64,000 nucleotides of DNA from DAOUAM01 sp034433305 (GTDB taxonomy: Bacteria > Chloroflexota > Dehalococcoidia > Lucifugimonadales > DAOUAM01). Shown here in pieces: positions 24,983 to 33,466 of this stretch. The notes beneath the pieces were generated by a model, which was not told the DNA's origin, made no database searches, and worked only from the letters and a program-made list of their open reading frames with translations. How positions within the stretch are numbered: position 1 is the stretch's first letter; each line of letters begins with the position of its first letter. Position numbers and translations under genes: made by a program. Where the stretch lies: NCBI GenBank assembly GCA_034433305.1, contig DAOUAM010000089.1, positions 1 to 64,000 of the forward strand, written 5' to 3'.

Positions 24983-26764
24983 ATGAGGCTTCTTGTCATC
25001 GCTTTGCTGGCTGTGCTACTCCTGGCGTGTGGCCGCCCCGGCCCGGAGCAGAAGGCCGCCGTGATGCACGTCCCCCAGGACATGGTAGTCCCCAGGCCCC
25101 AGTACGATACCTCTCGCCCCTTCCGCGACCTGGTGAAGCCCCACTTCTACGCCACGTCCAGCCGTGGGGAGCTGGTGGAGGCCAGCGGAGAGCCTGACCT
25201 GGTCCTGGTCCGCGAAGGCAAGGTCAAGGTGCGCCTGCGGGACGGCGGCCAGGAGCGCTACCTGGACCTGCTGGCCCTGGAGTCCGAGGCCCTGGGCGAG
25301 CACCCGGTCCACAAGGTCTTCCGCCTTCAGGCCATGGGCGTGCGCCTGGAGGAGAGGCTGGCCAGGAGGCTCCAGCCGGAGGACTTCGACGACAGCCTGT
25401 TCCACACGCTGCGCTTCCAGTACCTCCAGGGCAAGGAGACGTCCGGCGTCATCGCCGAGGTCTTCCATGACGGCACGTTCCTGGTCATCCCCTTCGAGAC
25501 GCCAGAGGAGTGGCGCAGCAGCCAGCCGTCCATCGCCTCCCCGACGCATTTCCACGTGGACCCCAGGGCGCTCATCGCCGGGGACTCGGCCCTGGCCGCC
25601 GAGTTCGAGCGGGAAATCCTGGCCCTGCCCTTTAACGACCAGCGTTACCCACCTGCATCCATTACCAGGAAGGAGTGCGACCTCTACCGGCAGGGCCGCG
25701 AAGGGCAGGCCTACCAGGACATACTCTCGGCTATCGGCTACCGGTTCACCCCCGCGCACGCCATCAGCAGGGCCGAGGCCGCGCCCGCATCATTCCCCGA
25801 AGAGCTATCGCTGCTGCTGTGGGAGGGCGCTGGCCGCCAGACGCGCTACTTCGGCTTCGACGGCTACTGGATAGCCGACCGGTTGAGAGACCTGAAGGCG
25901 TCGTGGATAGGCGAGTGCGACACCGCCGGCGGCATGGCCAGCTACCAGGCGGCCCCCGGCCAGAATGGCCACTACATCACCGTCCGGCGCTCCCTGGAGC
26001 CTGACATAAAGCGCAGGTACCAGGTGGTGTCCATCGCTGGCGATGGCTCGGGCCGCGTGCTTTACACCGCGCCGGGCATCATCCTCATGTCCCAGCCCCT
26101 GCCCTTCGATTCAGACCGCTGGGTCATGAGCGTGGAAGGCTGGGGCGGCCCTGGCGAGAACAGCCCCGCCGACCCGCGCTGGCAGTCAGTCTATATCGTC
26201 AACATGGCCTCTCCGGAGGAGTACCGGGTCGTCAGCTACCCTCTGTCCCAGTTCCCTAGGGCGCCAGCGGGTGGCCTCTACGGAGCGTCAGTCCTGGTAA
26301 CCGCCGACGGAAAGTTTATGTTCAATACCCTCTATGGCTTCAAGGACGAGGGCGGCGGGCTGTGGGTGACGGACCTTTCCAGGCGGGACTTCTTCACGGA
26401 CCCGAGCGCCTTCTCCCGGCTTATAGCCTGGGACCATGCCCTGAGCTGGTTTGTCCTGGAGGTGGAGGAAGGCGCTTCGCACAGGGCCATGTACATCTTC
26501 CTGACCGGCAAGGAGGTGGCCGACGACTTCGCCATGACCGCCAACATTTTGCGGGTGAAGCTGGCTGGCCTCCAGTCCAGCGTTGAGCGCGCCCAGCGCA
26601 TCCTGCAGATGGTCGGCTGGAACCCGGTCCCCTTTGCCATCCAGCGCCTGGGCGACCACACGTCGCTGGTGGCCGTCGAAGCCAACCTGAGCTTCCAGGA
26701 CTCGCTGCTGCCCCGCGCTACCGGCGTGTACATCGTGCCGGTGGACACCGAGCAGTACCAGTGA
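24983..26764 (+). CDS. Lipoprotein of unknown function (593 aa)
   Basis: The ATG has CGGAGG 6 bases upstream, and the signal peptide ends in the lipobox LLLAC (Cys16), so the protein is exported and lipidated. The rest is soluble. The C-terminal half (about 330-560) contains repeated beta-rich stretches such as YQVVSIAGDGSGRVLYTAPG and LVTADGKFMFNTLYGFKDEG that look like beta-propeller blades. The N-terminal part is not recognised. It is last in the operon-like run from rpsF through hom. The function is not known. Confidence 0.7.
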   Translation: MRLLVIALLAVLLLACGRPGPEQKAAVMHVPQDMVVPRPQYDTSRPFRDLVKPHFYATSSRGELVEASGEPDLVLVREGKVKVRLRDGGQERYLDLLALESEALGEHPVHKVFRLQAMGVRLEERLARRLQPEDFDDSLFHTLRFQYLQGKETSGVIAEVFHDGTFLVIPFETPEEWRSSQPSIASPTHFHVDPRALIAGDSALAAEFEREILALPFNDQRYPPASITRKECDLYRQGREGQAYQDILSAIGYRFTPAHAISRAEAAPASFPEELSLLLWEGAGRQTRYFGFDGYWIADRLRDLKASWIGECDTAGGMASYQAAPGQNGHYITVRRSLEPDIKRRYQVVSIAGDGSGRVLYTAPGIILMSQPLPFDSDRWVMSVEGWGGPGENSPADPRWQSVYIVNMASPEEYRVVSYPLSQFPRAPAGGLYGASVLVTADGKFMFNTLYGFKDEGGGLWVTDLSRRDFFTDPSAFSRLIAWDHALSWFVLEVEEGASHRAMYIFLTGKEVADDFAMTANILRVKLAGLQSSVERAQRILQMVGWNPVPFAIQRLGDHTSLVAVEANLSFQDSLLPRATGVYIVPVDTEQYQ

Positions 26765-26924
26765 CAGAGTGCTTCCACGCCCTTCTTTACCGGTCCTGTG
26801 CGATAACGCCGTATTTCGTGGGGGCAGGCCTTGCCGAAGGGCTCAGTACGAGCGGGTGTTCAGGGCTACGTACAGCCAGGTATCCTGGCTTGTTCTGTCT
26901 ATATCTATCTTGGGTTGATGCCTA

Positions 26925-26949
26925 AGGGGCAGGCACAAGGCCTGCCCCT
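26925..26949. repeat. GGGGCA..CACAAGG..TGCCCC palindromic repeat, copy 2
   Basis: AGGGGCAGGC, then ACAAG, then GCCTGCCCCT: the same loop as the copy at 1278-1302 with a compensating change in the stem. The rest of the 326-base gap (26765-27090) holds only the terminator at 27035-27068. Confidence 0.6.
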
Positions 26950-27034
26950 ACAAAATCGTGGCACCATCATGGCAGCCTGGTATAAGGAAGTCTGAGGAGG
27001 TCACGCGTTGCTCATAGAGCGCCTTCGACCGCGC

Positions 27035-27068
27035 AAGACACAGGGAGCGCCAGCGCTCCCTGTGTCTT
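27035..27068. terminator. Bidirectional terminator between converging genes
   Basis: AAGACACAGGGAGCGC and GCGCTCCCTGTGTCTT form a perfect 16-bp stem with a 2-base loop. It lies between the end of the lipoprotein gene (plus strand) and the end of the NuoG-like gene (minus strand), so it can end transcripts from both sides. Confidence 0.75.
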
Positions 27069-27090
27069 CAGGCTGCTGGGCCTCCGATAG

Positions 27091-29856
27091 CTAGTCCGCC
27101 GCGGCGGGCACGGGCGCCTTCTCCAGCCGCACTGGCACCAGCGGCAGGCCGGGCACCTTGAGCATGGGGTCTACGTCGGTGCTGCGGTCCAGCTCCGTGG
27201 CTAGCTGGCCGAAGAGGCCTGTGACCGACACCATGCCGCGATTAGGCCCCGTCAAGCTTACCCTGGCCCGGAAGCGCTGGCTGGCTGACACGACCTCCAC
27301 CCAGTCGCCGTCGGCGACGCCCAGGGCGCGGGCGTCCTCGGGGTGGACCTCTACTACCTCGTCCCGCCGTATGACGTTCCTGCCGTCCAGCTTCTCCAGC
27401 GTCACCTGGCGCTCGGGCTGGTGCAGGACGCGGCCCCTGGCCAGCACCAGCGGGTAGCTCCGGTCCTGGCGGGGCTGCGTTTCGCCCAACTTTACCTCGG
27501 CCAGCCGGGCCTTGCCGCTCGGGAAGCCGCTGGCATAGAGGATGGGCGTATCGTCCATGTCGGCGGCCAGGCAGGGCCACTGCACCGTGCGGGCACGCAT
27601 CCTCTCATAGGAAATGCCGCCGTAGATGTCCACCACACTGCTTAGCTCGGCGAATATGTCCTCTGTCGTCTCATAATCGAAGCCGCTGGCCCCCATGCGC
27701 CGGGCAATCTGGCAAAGGGTCTTCCAGTCAGGCTCCTCCTCCGCCCTGGGCAGGACGGCGGGGCGCAGGAACTGCAGCCGGCGCTCCATGTTGGTGTAGG
27801 TGCCGTCCTTCTGGGCGAAGGTCGCCGATGGCAGCACCACGTGGGCATGCTCGGTAAGCTCGCTGGCGAAGGTGTCCTGTACCACCAGGAAATCGAGCTT
27901 CGCCAGGGCGCCCAGGAAGTCGCCCAACTCCCCGCTGCTGAAGTGAGGGCTGTTGCCCATGACCTGGAGGGCCTTGACCCGCCCTTCGTTGATGGCCGCT
28001 GTCAGTTGCCGCAGCGACAGGCCCGGCGTCGCAGGCACGTCGGCGTTCCAGGTCCTCTTGAGGGCGTTGCGGCCCTTCTCGTCGGACACAGGCTTGTAGC
28101 CGGGCAGGTACTCCGGCGTGCAACCCACGTCCCTAGCGCCCTGCTCGTTGGCACCCAGGTAGAGGGGGTACAGGCCGCCGGAGGGCTTGCCGACGTTGCC
28201 CGTGGCCAGGGCCAGGTCTACCAGCGCCCGCACGCACTCGGCGCGGCGCTCCGGTGGCACCGTCTCCAGGGCATACAGTACCGCCGCCGGCTTGTTCCTG
28301 GCGAAAAGCCTCGCGGCTGCCTGCACCTGCGTCTGCTGGACGCCGGTCATGCGCTCCACCTTGACCAGGTCGAAGTTCCAGAGGGAATTGCGCAGTGCGT
28401 CCACGCCCTCGCAGCGCTCAGACAGGAAGTCATGGTCGTCCAGGGACTCGTCGAAAATGACGCGGAGCATGCCGCCAATGACCGCCGTGGTGGTGCCCGG
28501 CCTGGGGCGCAGCCAGACAGTGGCGTACCGCGTCAGCTCTGTCTCCCGCTCGTCAATGACAATGAGGGAGGCGCCGCGCCTTGTCGCCATCTTTATGGGC
28601 ACCGCCGCGACGTTCTGCTCCTCGGTGATGTTGCTGGAGACCACCAGGAAGCACCTGGACCTCTCCAGCTCCCAGATGGAGTTGGTGCCCGCCTGGTAGC
28701 CCAGCATCTCGCCCAGGGGCTGGACCAGTTCCGGGCGCACGTTGGAGGAGACGTCCACGCTGTTGCTGCCCATGACCGCGCGGGCGAACTTCTGGGCCAG
28801 GTAGCTCTCCTCGTTGGTGGCGCGGGGCGATACCAGCAGCGCAAACTGGCTGCCCCTGTACAGGGCCAACTGCTGGGCGGTGAAGTCCAGGGCCTCCAGC
28901 CAGGAGACCTCCTCCAGGGCGCCGTTGCGCCTGACCAGCGGCCTCTTGAGCTGCTCCTTGCGGTTCACGAAGTCCAGGCCGAACTTGCCCTTGAAGCAGA
29001 ACTGGCCCCGGTTGGCCGGCGAGTGGATATTGGGCGTTGGCCGGATGACGCGGTTGCGCCGGTTGACCTCCAGTTTCATCTCGCACCCCACGGGGCAGTG
29101 GGGGCAGATGGTGTTGACGGTCCTGGCGGCCTTCTCCCACTTGTACTGGCGCTCCACCAGGGTGCCCGTTGGGCAGACGTCTATGCACGCGCCGCAGAAC
29201 TCGCAGCCCGACTCCAGCAGCGAGGTGCCGTGGGCCGTGCCGATGATGCCGCGCCCGGAGCGCTCATTCAGGGACAGGGCGTAGTCGCCCCGCACCTCGT
29301 CGCACACCCGCACGCAGCGGGCGCAGACGATGCACAGGTTCAGATCCATGTCCCAGAAGGGGTCGTCAACCTTGATGGGCAGGTTGCGGTAGTTGTAAGG
29401 GAAGGGGCTTTCCAGCTTCATCTCAAGGAACCGCACGGTGTCCTTGAGCTCGCAGCGCTCGTTCTTGGGGCACATCACGCAGCGGTCGTTGACAGACCTG
29501 TGGCGGAGGCAGATGTCGCCGGGGCCGCACAGCTCGATGCGGTGGCAGTTCAGGCAGCCGTGGGGGTGCTCGGCGATGAGCATCTCCAGGATTCCCTTGC
29601 GCAGGCCCACCAGATTGGGCGTGTTGGTGCGCACCACCATGCCCTCGGTTACCGGCGTGGTGCAGGAAGCTGGCGTGCCGCGCCCTCCCTCGATCTCCAC
29701 CACGCACATACGGCAGGCGCCCCAGGGCTTCATGCCCGGGTAGTAGCACAGGTAGGGAATGTACAGCCCGTGGTCAATGGCCGCCTGGAGCACCATGGTC
29801 CCCGGCCTGGTCTTGACCTCGACGCCATCTATGGTGAGGGTGACTTGGTCTGGCAT
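27091..29856 (-). CDS. NuoG/FdhA-like iron-sulfur molybdopterin-oxidoreductase-fold subunit
   Basis: The 921-residue product has an N-terminal 2Fe-2S ferredoxin domain (CYYPGMKPWGACRMC), a His-Cys 4Fe-4S site (HPHGCLNC with later GPGDIC), two 4Fe-4S ferredoxin motifs (CIVCARCVRVC and CEFCGACIDVC, about residues 180-235) and the molybdopterin-type fold with its own 4Fe-4S site (CPHCPVGC, about 255). The C-terminus holds a molydopterin-dinucleotide-binding-like domain. The Cys/Sec that binds Mo in formate dehydrogenases is absent: the aligned segment reads VDVSSNVRPELV. It therefore probably carries electrons, like NuoG, rather than oxidising formate. ATG 29856 has GGAG 6 bases upstream; ATG 29868 is an alternative. 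It is last in a NuoE-NuoF-NuoG unit. Confidence 0.85.
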   Translation of the reverse strand: MPDQVTLTIDGVEVKTRPGTMVLQAAIDHGLYIPYLCYYPGMKPWGACRMCVVEIEGGRGTPASCTTPVTEGMVVRTNTPNLVGLRKGILEMLIAEHPHGCLNCHRIELCGPGDICLRHRSVNDRCVMCPKNERCELKDTVRFLEMKLESPFPYNYRNLPIKVDDPFWDMDLNLCIVCARCVRVCDEVRGDYALSLNERSGRGIIGTAHGTSLLESGCEFCGACIDVCPTGTLVERQYKWEKAARTVNTICPHCPVGCEMKLEVNRRNRVIRPTPNIHSPANRGQFCFKGKFGLDFVNRKEQLKRPLVRRNGALEEVSWLEALDFTAQQLALYRGSQFALLVSPRATNEESYLAQKFARAVMGSNSVDVSSNVRPELVQPLGEMLGYQAGTNSIWELERSRCFLVVSSNITEEQNVAAVPIKMATRRGASLIVIDERETELTRYATVWLRPRPGTTTAVIGGMLRVIFDESLDDHDFLSERCEGVDALRNSLWNFDLVKVERMTGVQQTQVQAAARLFARNKPAAVLYALETVPPERRAECVRALVDLALATGNVGKPSGGLYPLYLGANEQGARDVGCTPEYLPGYKPVSDEKGRNALKRTWNADVPATPGLSLRQLTAAINEGRVKALQVMGNSPHFSSGELGDFLGALAKLDFLVVQDTFASELTEHAHVVLPSATFAQKDGTYTNMERRLQFLRPAVLPRAEEEPDWKTLCQIARRMGASGFDYETTEDIFAELSSVVDIYGGISYERMRARTVQWPCLAADMDDTPILYASGFPSGKARLAEVKLGETQPRQDRSYPLVLARGRVLHQPERQVTLEKLDGRNVIRRDEVVEVHPEDARALGVADGDWVEVVSASQRFRARVSLTGPNRGMVSVTGLFGQLATELDRSTDVDPMLKVPGLPLVPVRLEKAPVPAAAD

Positions 29857-29956
29857 ATCATGCTCCATGAGTCAGGGCGGAGGCCCCTTCTCTAACTGCC
29901 CTGGACGGGAATGGCCCCAGGCCCCCGCGCTGGGAGCGGCCTGGAGTCAGATGCTG

Positions 29957-31726
29957 TCAATGCCGCGCCGCGGGTGTGCGCCCCCAGACGCTCAGCGTGC
30001 TGCCCGTGGCCCAGGCGTAGGGCCGGGTGTTCCTGGGCGCCAGCATGGGCCTCAGACAGCTACCGGTGGGGCAGCGCTTCTCCTCGATGTGGGCCTTGAA
30101 GTCGGCCTCGAAGTGCTGCAGGGCCGAGCGGATGGGGTTGAAGCCCAGTTGCCCGTGGCCGCAGAGCGACGCCGCCTGCATGTCCCGCCCCACGGCGCGC
30201 ATCTTCTCGATGTCCTCCGGGTGCGCCTCGCAGCGGGCCACGCGCTCCACGATCTCCAGCAGGTGGCTCATGCCCAGCCTGCACGGGAAGCACTTGCTGC
30301 AGGACTCGAACTGGCAGAAGGACACCAGGATACGGGTCAGGTCCACGGCGCACACCGTCTCGTCCCCGACGATGATGCCGCCAGAGCCGAAGATGGCGCC
30401 GGCCTGGGCCATCTCCTCGAAGTCCAGGGTTATGCTCACGCTCTGGGCGCTGAGCACGCCGCCCAGCGGCCCACCGGTCTGGAGCAGCTTCAGCTTCTTG
30501 CCGCCGGGCACTCCGCCGCCTATGTCGTTGATAATCTGGCCCAGGGTCAGGCCGAAAGGTACTTCGTACAGTCCGGGATAGGTGATGTTGCCGCTGAGGC
30601 AGGCGATGGCCGTGCCCTTGCTCTTGTTGACGCCTATGGAGGCGAACCACGCGCCGCCCCGCGAGATGACCTCCGGCACGTAGGACAGCGTTTTGACGTT
30701 GTTGATGTTGCTGGGCTTGCCCCACAGGCCGACCGCCGCCGGGAAGGGAGGGCGCGAGCGCGGCATGGCGCGCTTGCCCTCGATGGCCTCCATCAGCGCC
30801 GTCTCCTCGCCGGCCACGTAGGAGTCGCCGGTCAGGGCCACCTCGATGTCGAAGCTGAATTTTGAACCCAGGATGTTCTCACCCAGCAGCCCCAGCCTGT
30901 ACGCCTGCTCGATGGCCTTCCTGGTCCTGTTGATAGGCCCATCGTGGCCGTGGCGAATGAACACGAAGCCGTTGGTGGCGCCGGTGGCGTAGCCCGCGAT
31001 GGTCATTCCCTCCAGCAGCGTGTAGGGGTCGCTCTCCAGGATGCCCTTATCGTTGTAGGCGCCGGGGTCTCCCTCCTCGCAGTTGCACAGGATGTACTTC
31101 ACAGGCGCCTGGGAGCGGGCCAGGAAGCTCCACTTGGTGCCGGTGGGGAAGGCGGCGCCGCCGCGGCCCCGCAGGCCGGAGTCAGTGACTTCCTTGAGGA
31201 CGTCGGCGGGCTGCATCCCGGACAGCGCCTTGCTCAGGCCGGCGTAGCCGCCGTTGGCGATGTACTGGTAGATGTCGTCGGGGGCGATGTGGCCGGCGTT
31301 GCGCAGGGCGATGCGCTGCTGGTACTTGATGCCGGGCAGTTCGGCGATGCTGGGGGCCTCGTCTATGGGCGTGTCGCCCAGGTAGCCCAGCACCTTGTCC
31401 CTGGGCAGCCTGTCCCTGGCCAGGTAGCTCTCCACTATGGCCGGGACATCCTCGGGAGTGACGTTCCTGAAGAACAGGCGGGAGCGGCCCGGCTTGAGGA
31501 TGTCCACCAGCGGCTCGGCGTAGCAGATGCCCAGGCAGCCCACCTCGTCAATCTCGGCGTCCACCTTGTGGCGCTTCAGTTCGGCCTTGAGGGCATCTAT
31601 GACCTGGTAGGCGCCGGCGGCGTGGCCGCACATGGCCGTCCCGACCCTGATCCAGGGCTTGCCGCCCGCTACCAGCGCCTGCCACCTGCGGTCTGCCTCG
31701 GCCTTCAACTCCTGGTACGTTGGCAT
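29957..31726 (-). CDS. NuoF/HoxF/HndC-like NADH-oxidising flavoprotein subunit
   Basis: A 589-residue subunit. Residues about 15-110 form a thioredoxin-like 2Fe-2S domain (VGTAMCGHAAG, then DEVGCLGICYAEP). The FMN/NADH domain follows (LRGRGGAAFPTGTKW near 190 and CNCEEGDPGAYNDK near 220), then an SLBB segment and a 4Fe-4S site (ESCSKCFPCRLG near 490). It should take electrons from NADH or return them to NAD+. Compared with HndC it lacks a C-terminal two-cluster ferredoxin. It is between NuoE and NuoG genes, 88-100 bases from NuoG and 41 from NuoE. Confidence 0.9.
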   Translation of the reverse strand: MPTYQELKAEADRRWQALVAGGKPWIRVGTAMCGHAAGAYQVIDALKAELKRHKVDAEIDEVGCLGICYAEPLVDILKPGRSRLFFRNVTPEDVPAIVESYLARDRLPRDKVLGYLGDTPIDEAPSIAELPGIKYQQRIALRNAGHIAPDDIYQYIANGGYAGLSKALSGMQPADVLKEVTDSGLRGRGGAAFPTGTKWSFLARSQAPVKYILCNCEEGDPGAYNDKGILESDPYTLLEGMTIAGYATGATNGFVFIRHGHDGPINRTRKAIEQAYRLGLLGENILGSKFSFDIEVALTGDSYVAGEETALMEAIEGKRAMPRSRPPFPAAVGLWGKPSNINNVKTLSYVPEVISRGGAWFASIGVNKSKGTAIACLSGNITYPGLYEVPFGLTLGQIINDIGGGVPGGKKLKLLQTGGPLGGVLSAQSVSITLDFEEMAQAGAIFGSGGIIVGDETVCAVDLTRILVSFCQFESCSKCFPCRLGMSHLLEIVERVARCEAHPEDIEKMRAVGRDMQAASLCGHGQLGFNPIRSALQHFEADFKAHIEEKRCPTGSCLRPMLAPRNTRPYAWATGSTLSVWGRTPAARH

Positions 31727-31767
31727 GCTGTTCCTCGAAGAGGGATACCCGGCTGTCCGTGGCCCGC

Positions 31768-32274
31768 CTAGTGGGCCTTCCTCCCGTCGTGGCTGGCCTC
31801 GCCGCTCCTGAGCGCGGAGACAGTTTCGTGGGCCTTCTCCGGGGTCATTCGGCCCATGAGGCGGTGGTCCACGCTGATGACAGGGGCCTGCGAGCAGGCG
31901 CCGAGGCAGGTATTGTACCTCAGGGTCACCTTCCCGTCCGGCGTGTCGCCCTCGCCCTCAAGGCCCAGGTCGTCCTGCACCTGCTTGAGGATATTGACGG
32001 CGCCCACCATGTGGCAGGTCGGCCCCCAGCAGACCTCCACGGTGTGCTCGCCCGGGGGCGTGGACCTGAAGTTGGTATAGAAGGACGCGACGCCCCACAC
32101 CTCGTTGAGAGTGGTCTTCATGCGCGTCGCCACTTCCTCGATGGCTTCCTGGGGGATATACCCCAGCTCGTCCTGGATAGCCAGCAGGGACGAAAGGACT
32201 GTGACGGTGGGCTGCTCCTGAGAGGCTATGGCCTTCCTCACCCGCTCGATGATGGCCTCATGCCCGGCGGTCAA
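31768..32274 (-). CDS. NuoE-like 2Fe-2S thioredoxin-fold subunit
   Basis: A 168-residue NuoE-type protein. The four cluster ligands lie in EVCWGPTCH and YNTCLGACSQAP, spaced as in NuoE/HndA. It passes electrons between NuoF and partners. The TTG at 32274 is preferred because GGAGG lies 8 bases upstream; a TTG at 32298 gives a longer form. It is the first gene of the three-gene unit, with a promoter at 32323-32351. Confidence 0.85.
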   Translation of the reverse strand: MTAGHEAIIERVRKAIASQEQPTVTVLSSLLAIQDELGYIPQEAIEEVATRMKTTLNEVWGVASFYTNFRSTPPGEHTVEVCWGPTCHMVGAVNILKQVQDDLGLEGEGDTPDGKVTLRYNTCLGACSQAPVISVDHRLMGRMTPEKAHETVSALRSGEASHDGRKAH

Positions 32275-32322
32275 TGGCGCGGCCTCCGCAACTTGCAAAA
32301 ATCATCACAATCGTTCCAAAGA

Positions 32323-32351
32323 ATGATAGCACAAAGGCGGGGTGGTCACAA
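32323..32351 (-). promoter_or_regulatory. Promoter of the NuoEFG-type cluster
   Basis: On the minus strand TTGTGA and TATCAT are separated by 17 bases (TCACAA 32346-32351, ATGATA 32323-32328 on the plus strand). This lies about 50 bases upstream of the NuoE start in a locally AT-rich segment. Confidence 0.5.
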
Positions 32352-32423
32352 CTTCTATTCTTGCCTTGCCTCAGCCATGGGTAGCGGTCCAGTGTCGTGT
32401 CTTTCCCACGGCGCATAAACGTG

Positions 32424-32452
32424 TTGACGCCCTGACGACCAGCATGTAGTAT
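32424..32452 (+). promoter_or_regulatory. Promoter upstream of the unrecognised two-gene unit
   Basis: TTGACG (32424-32429) and TAGTAT (32447-32452) are 17 bases apart, 85 bases before the ATG at 32537. It is divergent from the NuoEFG-type promoter. Confidence 0.5.
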
Positions 32453-32536
32453 TTAGCGGGCCTGTAGCAAGCAGGCCCTGCAAAGGCGCAGAGGCAGTAC
32501 CGGAAAGAACCGCAGCACCGCTCCACGCGTAACATC

Positions 32537-33046
32537 ATGGTAGGCAGTTTCAATTCTGGACAGTCAGGTTACTCAGGAGGGGGAAAAGCATACACGACCA
32601 AGACCCTCCTCGCTGCTTGGGTGGACGAGCAGATATCCGTCATCGTCAGTCCCTCAGGGCAGCAGGGCTATTTCGTCTATTTTACGCTGGACTTTAACGC
32701 TTTCTACAATCCAGCAAGTTCGAACCCCCTGGAAATCTACAGGGAATTGGACGAGGCTATCAAGAAAGGCGATAGTGACAACACCAAGGTCAGGACGGTG
32801 CGAGAACAACTCTTGAAGACAGCGGCCAGCTATCTTGCTAGGCGCAACCCTGCACAATATCATTACGTCATTCAGCAGGTATACGATGCCTCCCTTGAGC
32901 GTTTCGCCCCGCAGGTCTGGAGGATCAAGCTGGAGGAGTGGTCGGAAGACTGTTACGAGGTAGTCCCCACCGGCAGCGACAGGCGAGAATTCAGGGCTAA
33001 AGGCTACTCTGTGCGTAAAGAGCAGTTCGATGTAGCCATTCCCTAG
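32537..33046 (+). CDS. Protein of unknown function (169 aa)
   Basis: The protein starts MVGSFNSGQSGYSGGGKAY and is mixed alpha/beta, with no membrane segment and a single Cys. Base composition is less GC-rich than the neighbours and the codon choice differs, for example frequent TAT and AAT, which suggests transfer. An AGGAGGGGG sequence lies inside the frame (32574-32582) without a start codon at the right distance, and no clear RBS precedes the ATG. It is followed after 3 bases by another unrecognised gene on the same strand. The family is not recognised. Confidence 0.55.
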   Translation: MVGSFNSGQSGYSGGGKAYTTKTLLAAWVDEQISVIVSPSGQQGYFVYFTLDFNAFYNPASSNPLEIYRELDEAIKKGDSDNTKVRTVREQLLKTAASYLARRNPAQYHYVIQQVYDASLERFAPQVWRIKLEEWSEDCYEVVPTGSDRREFRAKGYSVRKEQFDVAIP

Positions 33047-33049
33047 GCA

Positions 33050-33406
33050 ATGAATCGCGAGAGCAGTGGTATGCCTGTGCTCCAGAACCCGCTACGAGAC
33101 CTTTATCTTGTCCTCGCGGGCTTCCTCGACGAGGTCTACCGCGACTATGACATGTTGAGCGGGGGGCCTTTTGACATGGAAGGCTTTCCCGAGACGGCAA
33201 AGTATCTGCTGAAGATGCTTATGGGTACACCCGATATCTCCGAGGACGTCAAGAAGAAAGCCTCTGAGCACTACCATCTATGCCTGGCCATCTATGAGAA
33301 GTACTCGAAGTGGCGTAAAGCAGTGCCGGAGAGCGTACTGGCCAAGCACGCGGATAGCCGCAGAGATATCGAGGAGATGGCCCTGAAGACGGCAGGACTC
33401 AATTAG
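33050..33406 (+). CDS. Protein of unknown function, helical (118 aa)
   Basis: This protein is mainly alpha-helical and acidic, with helices at about 12-40 (RDLYLVLAGFLDEVYRDYD) and 65-100. A second ATG at 33071 (MPVLQNPLRD) may be the true start. It has one cysteine and no membrane segment. It overlaps nothing and probably shares a transcript with the preceding gene. Its composition is also lower in GC than its neighbours. The family is not recognised. Confidence 0.5.
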   Translation: MNRESSGMPVLQNPLRDLYLVLAGFLDEVYRDYDMLSGGPFDMEGFPETAKYLLKMLMGTPDISEDVKKKASEHYHLCLAIYEKYSKWRKAVPESVLAKHADSRRDIEEMALKTAGLN

Positions 33407-33466
33407 GTTGCCGCCAGCCTGGAGCTGCAGGCCGCAGCTCTCCTGAAGTACCTCCGCGGGGGGCCC

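Noticed and set aside
27091..29856. Possible selenocysteine in the formate-dehydrogenase-like subunit
   Set aside because: No in-frame TGA is present and the aligned site has Val instead of Cys or Sec.
27841..29895. A 684-codon open frame on the plus strand opposite the NuoG-like gene
   Set aside because: It is the shadow of a GC-rich gene with third-position bias. The composition (His, Gln, Val, Gly-rich) is not protein-like and iron-sulfur motifs are clear on the minus strand.
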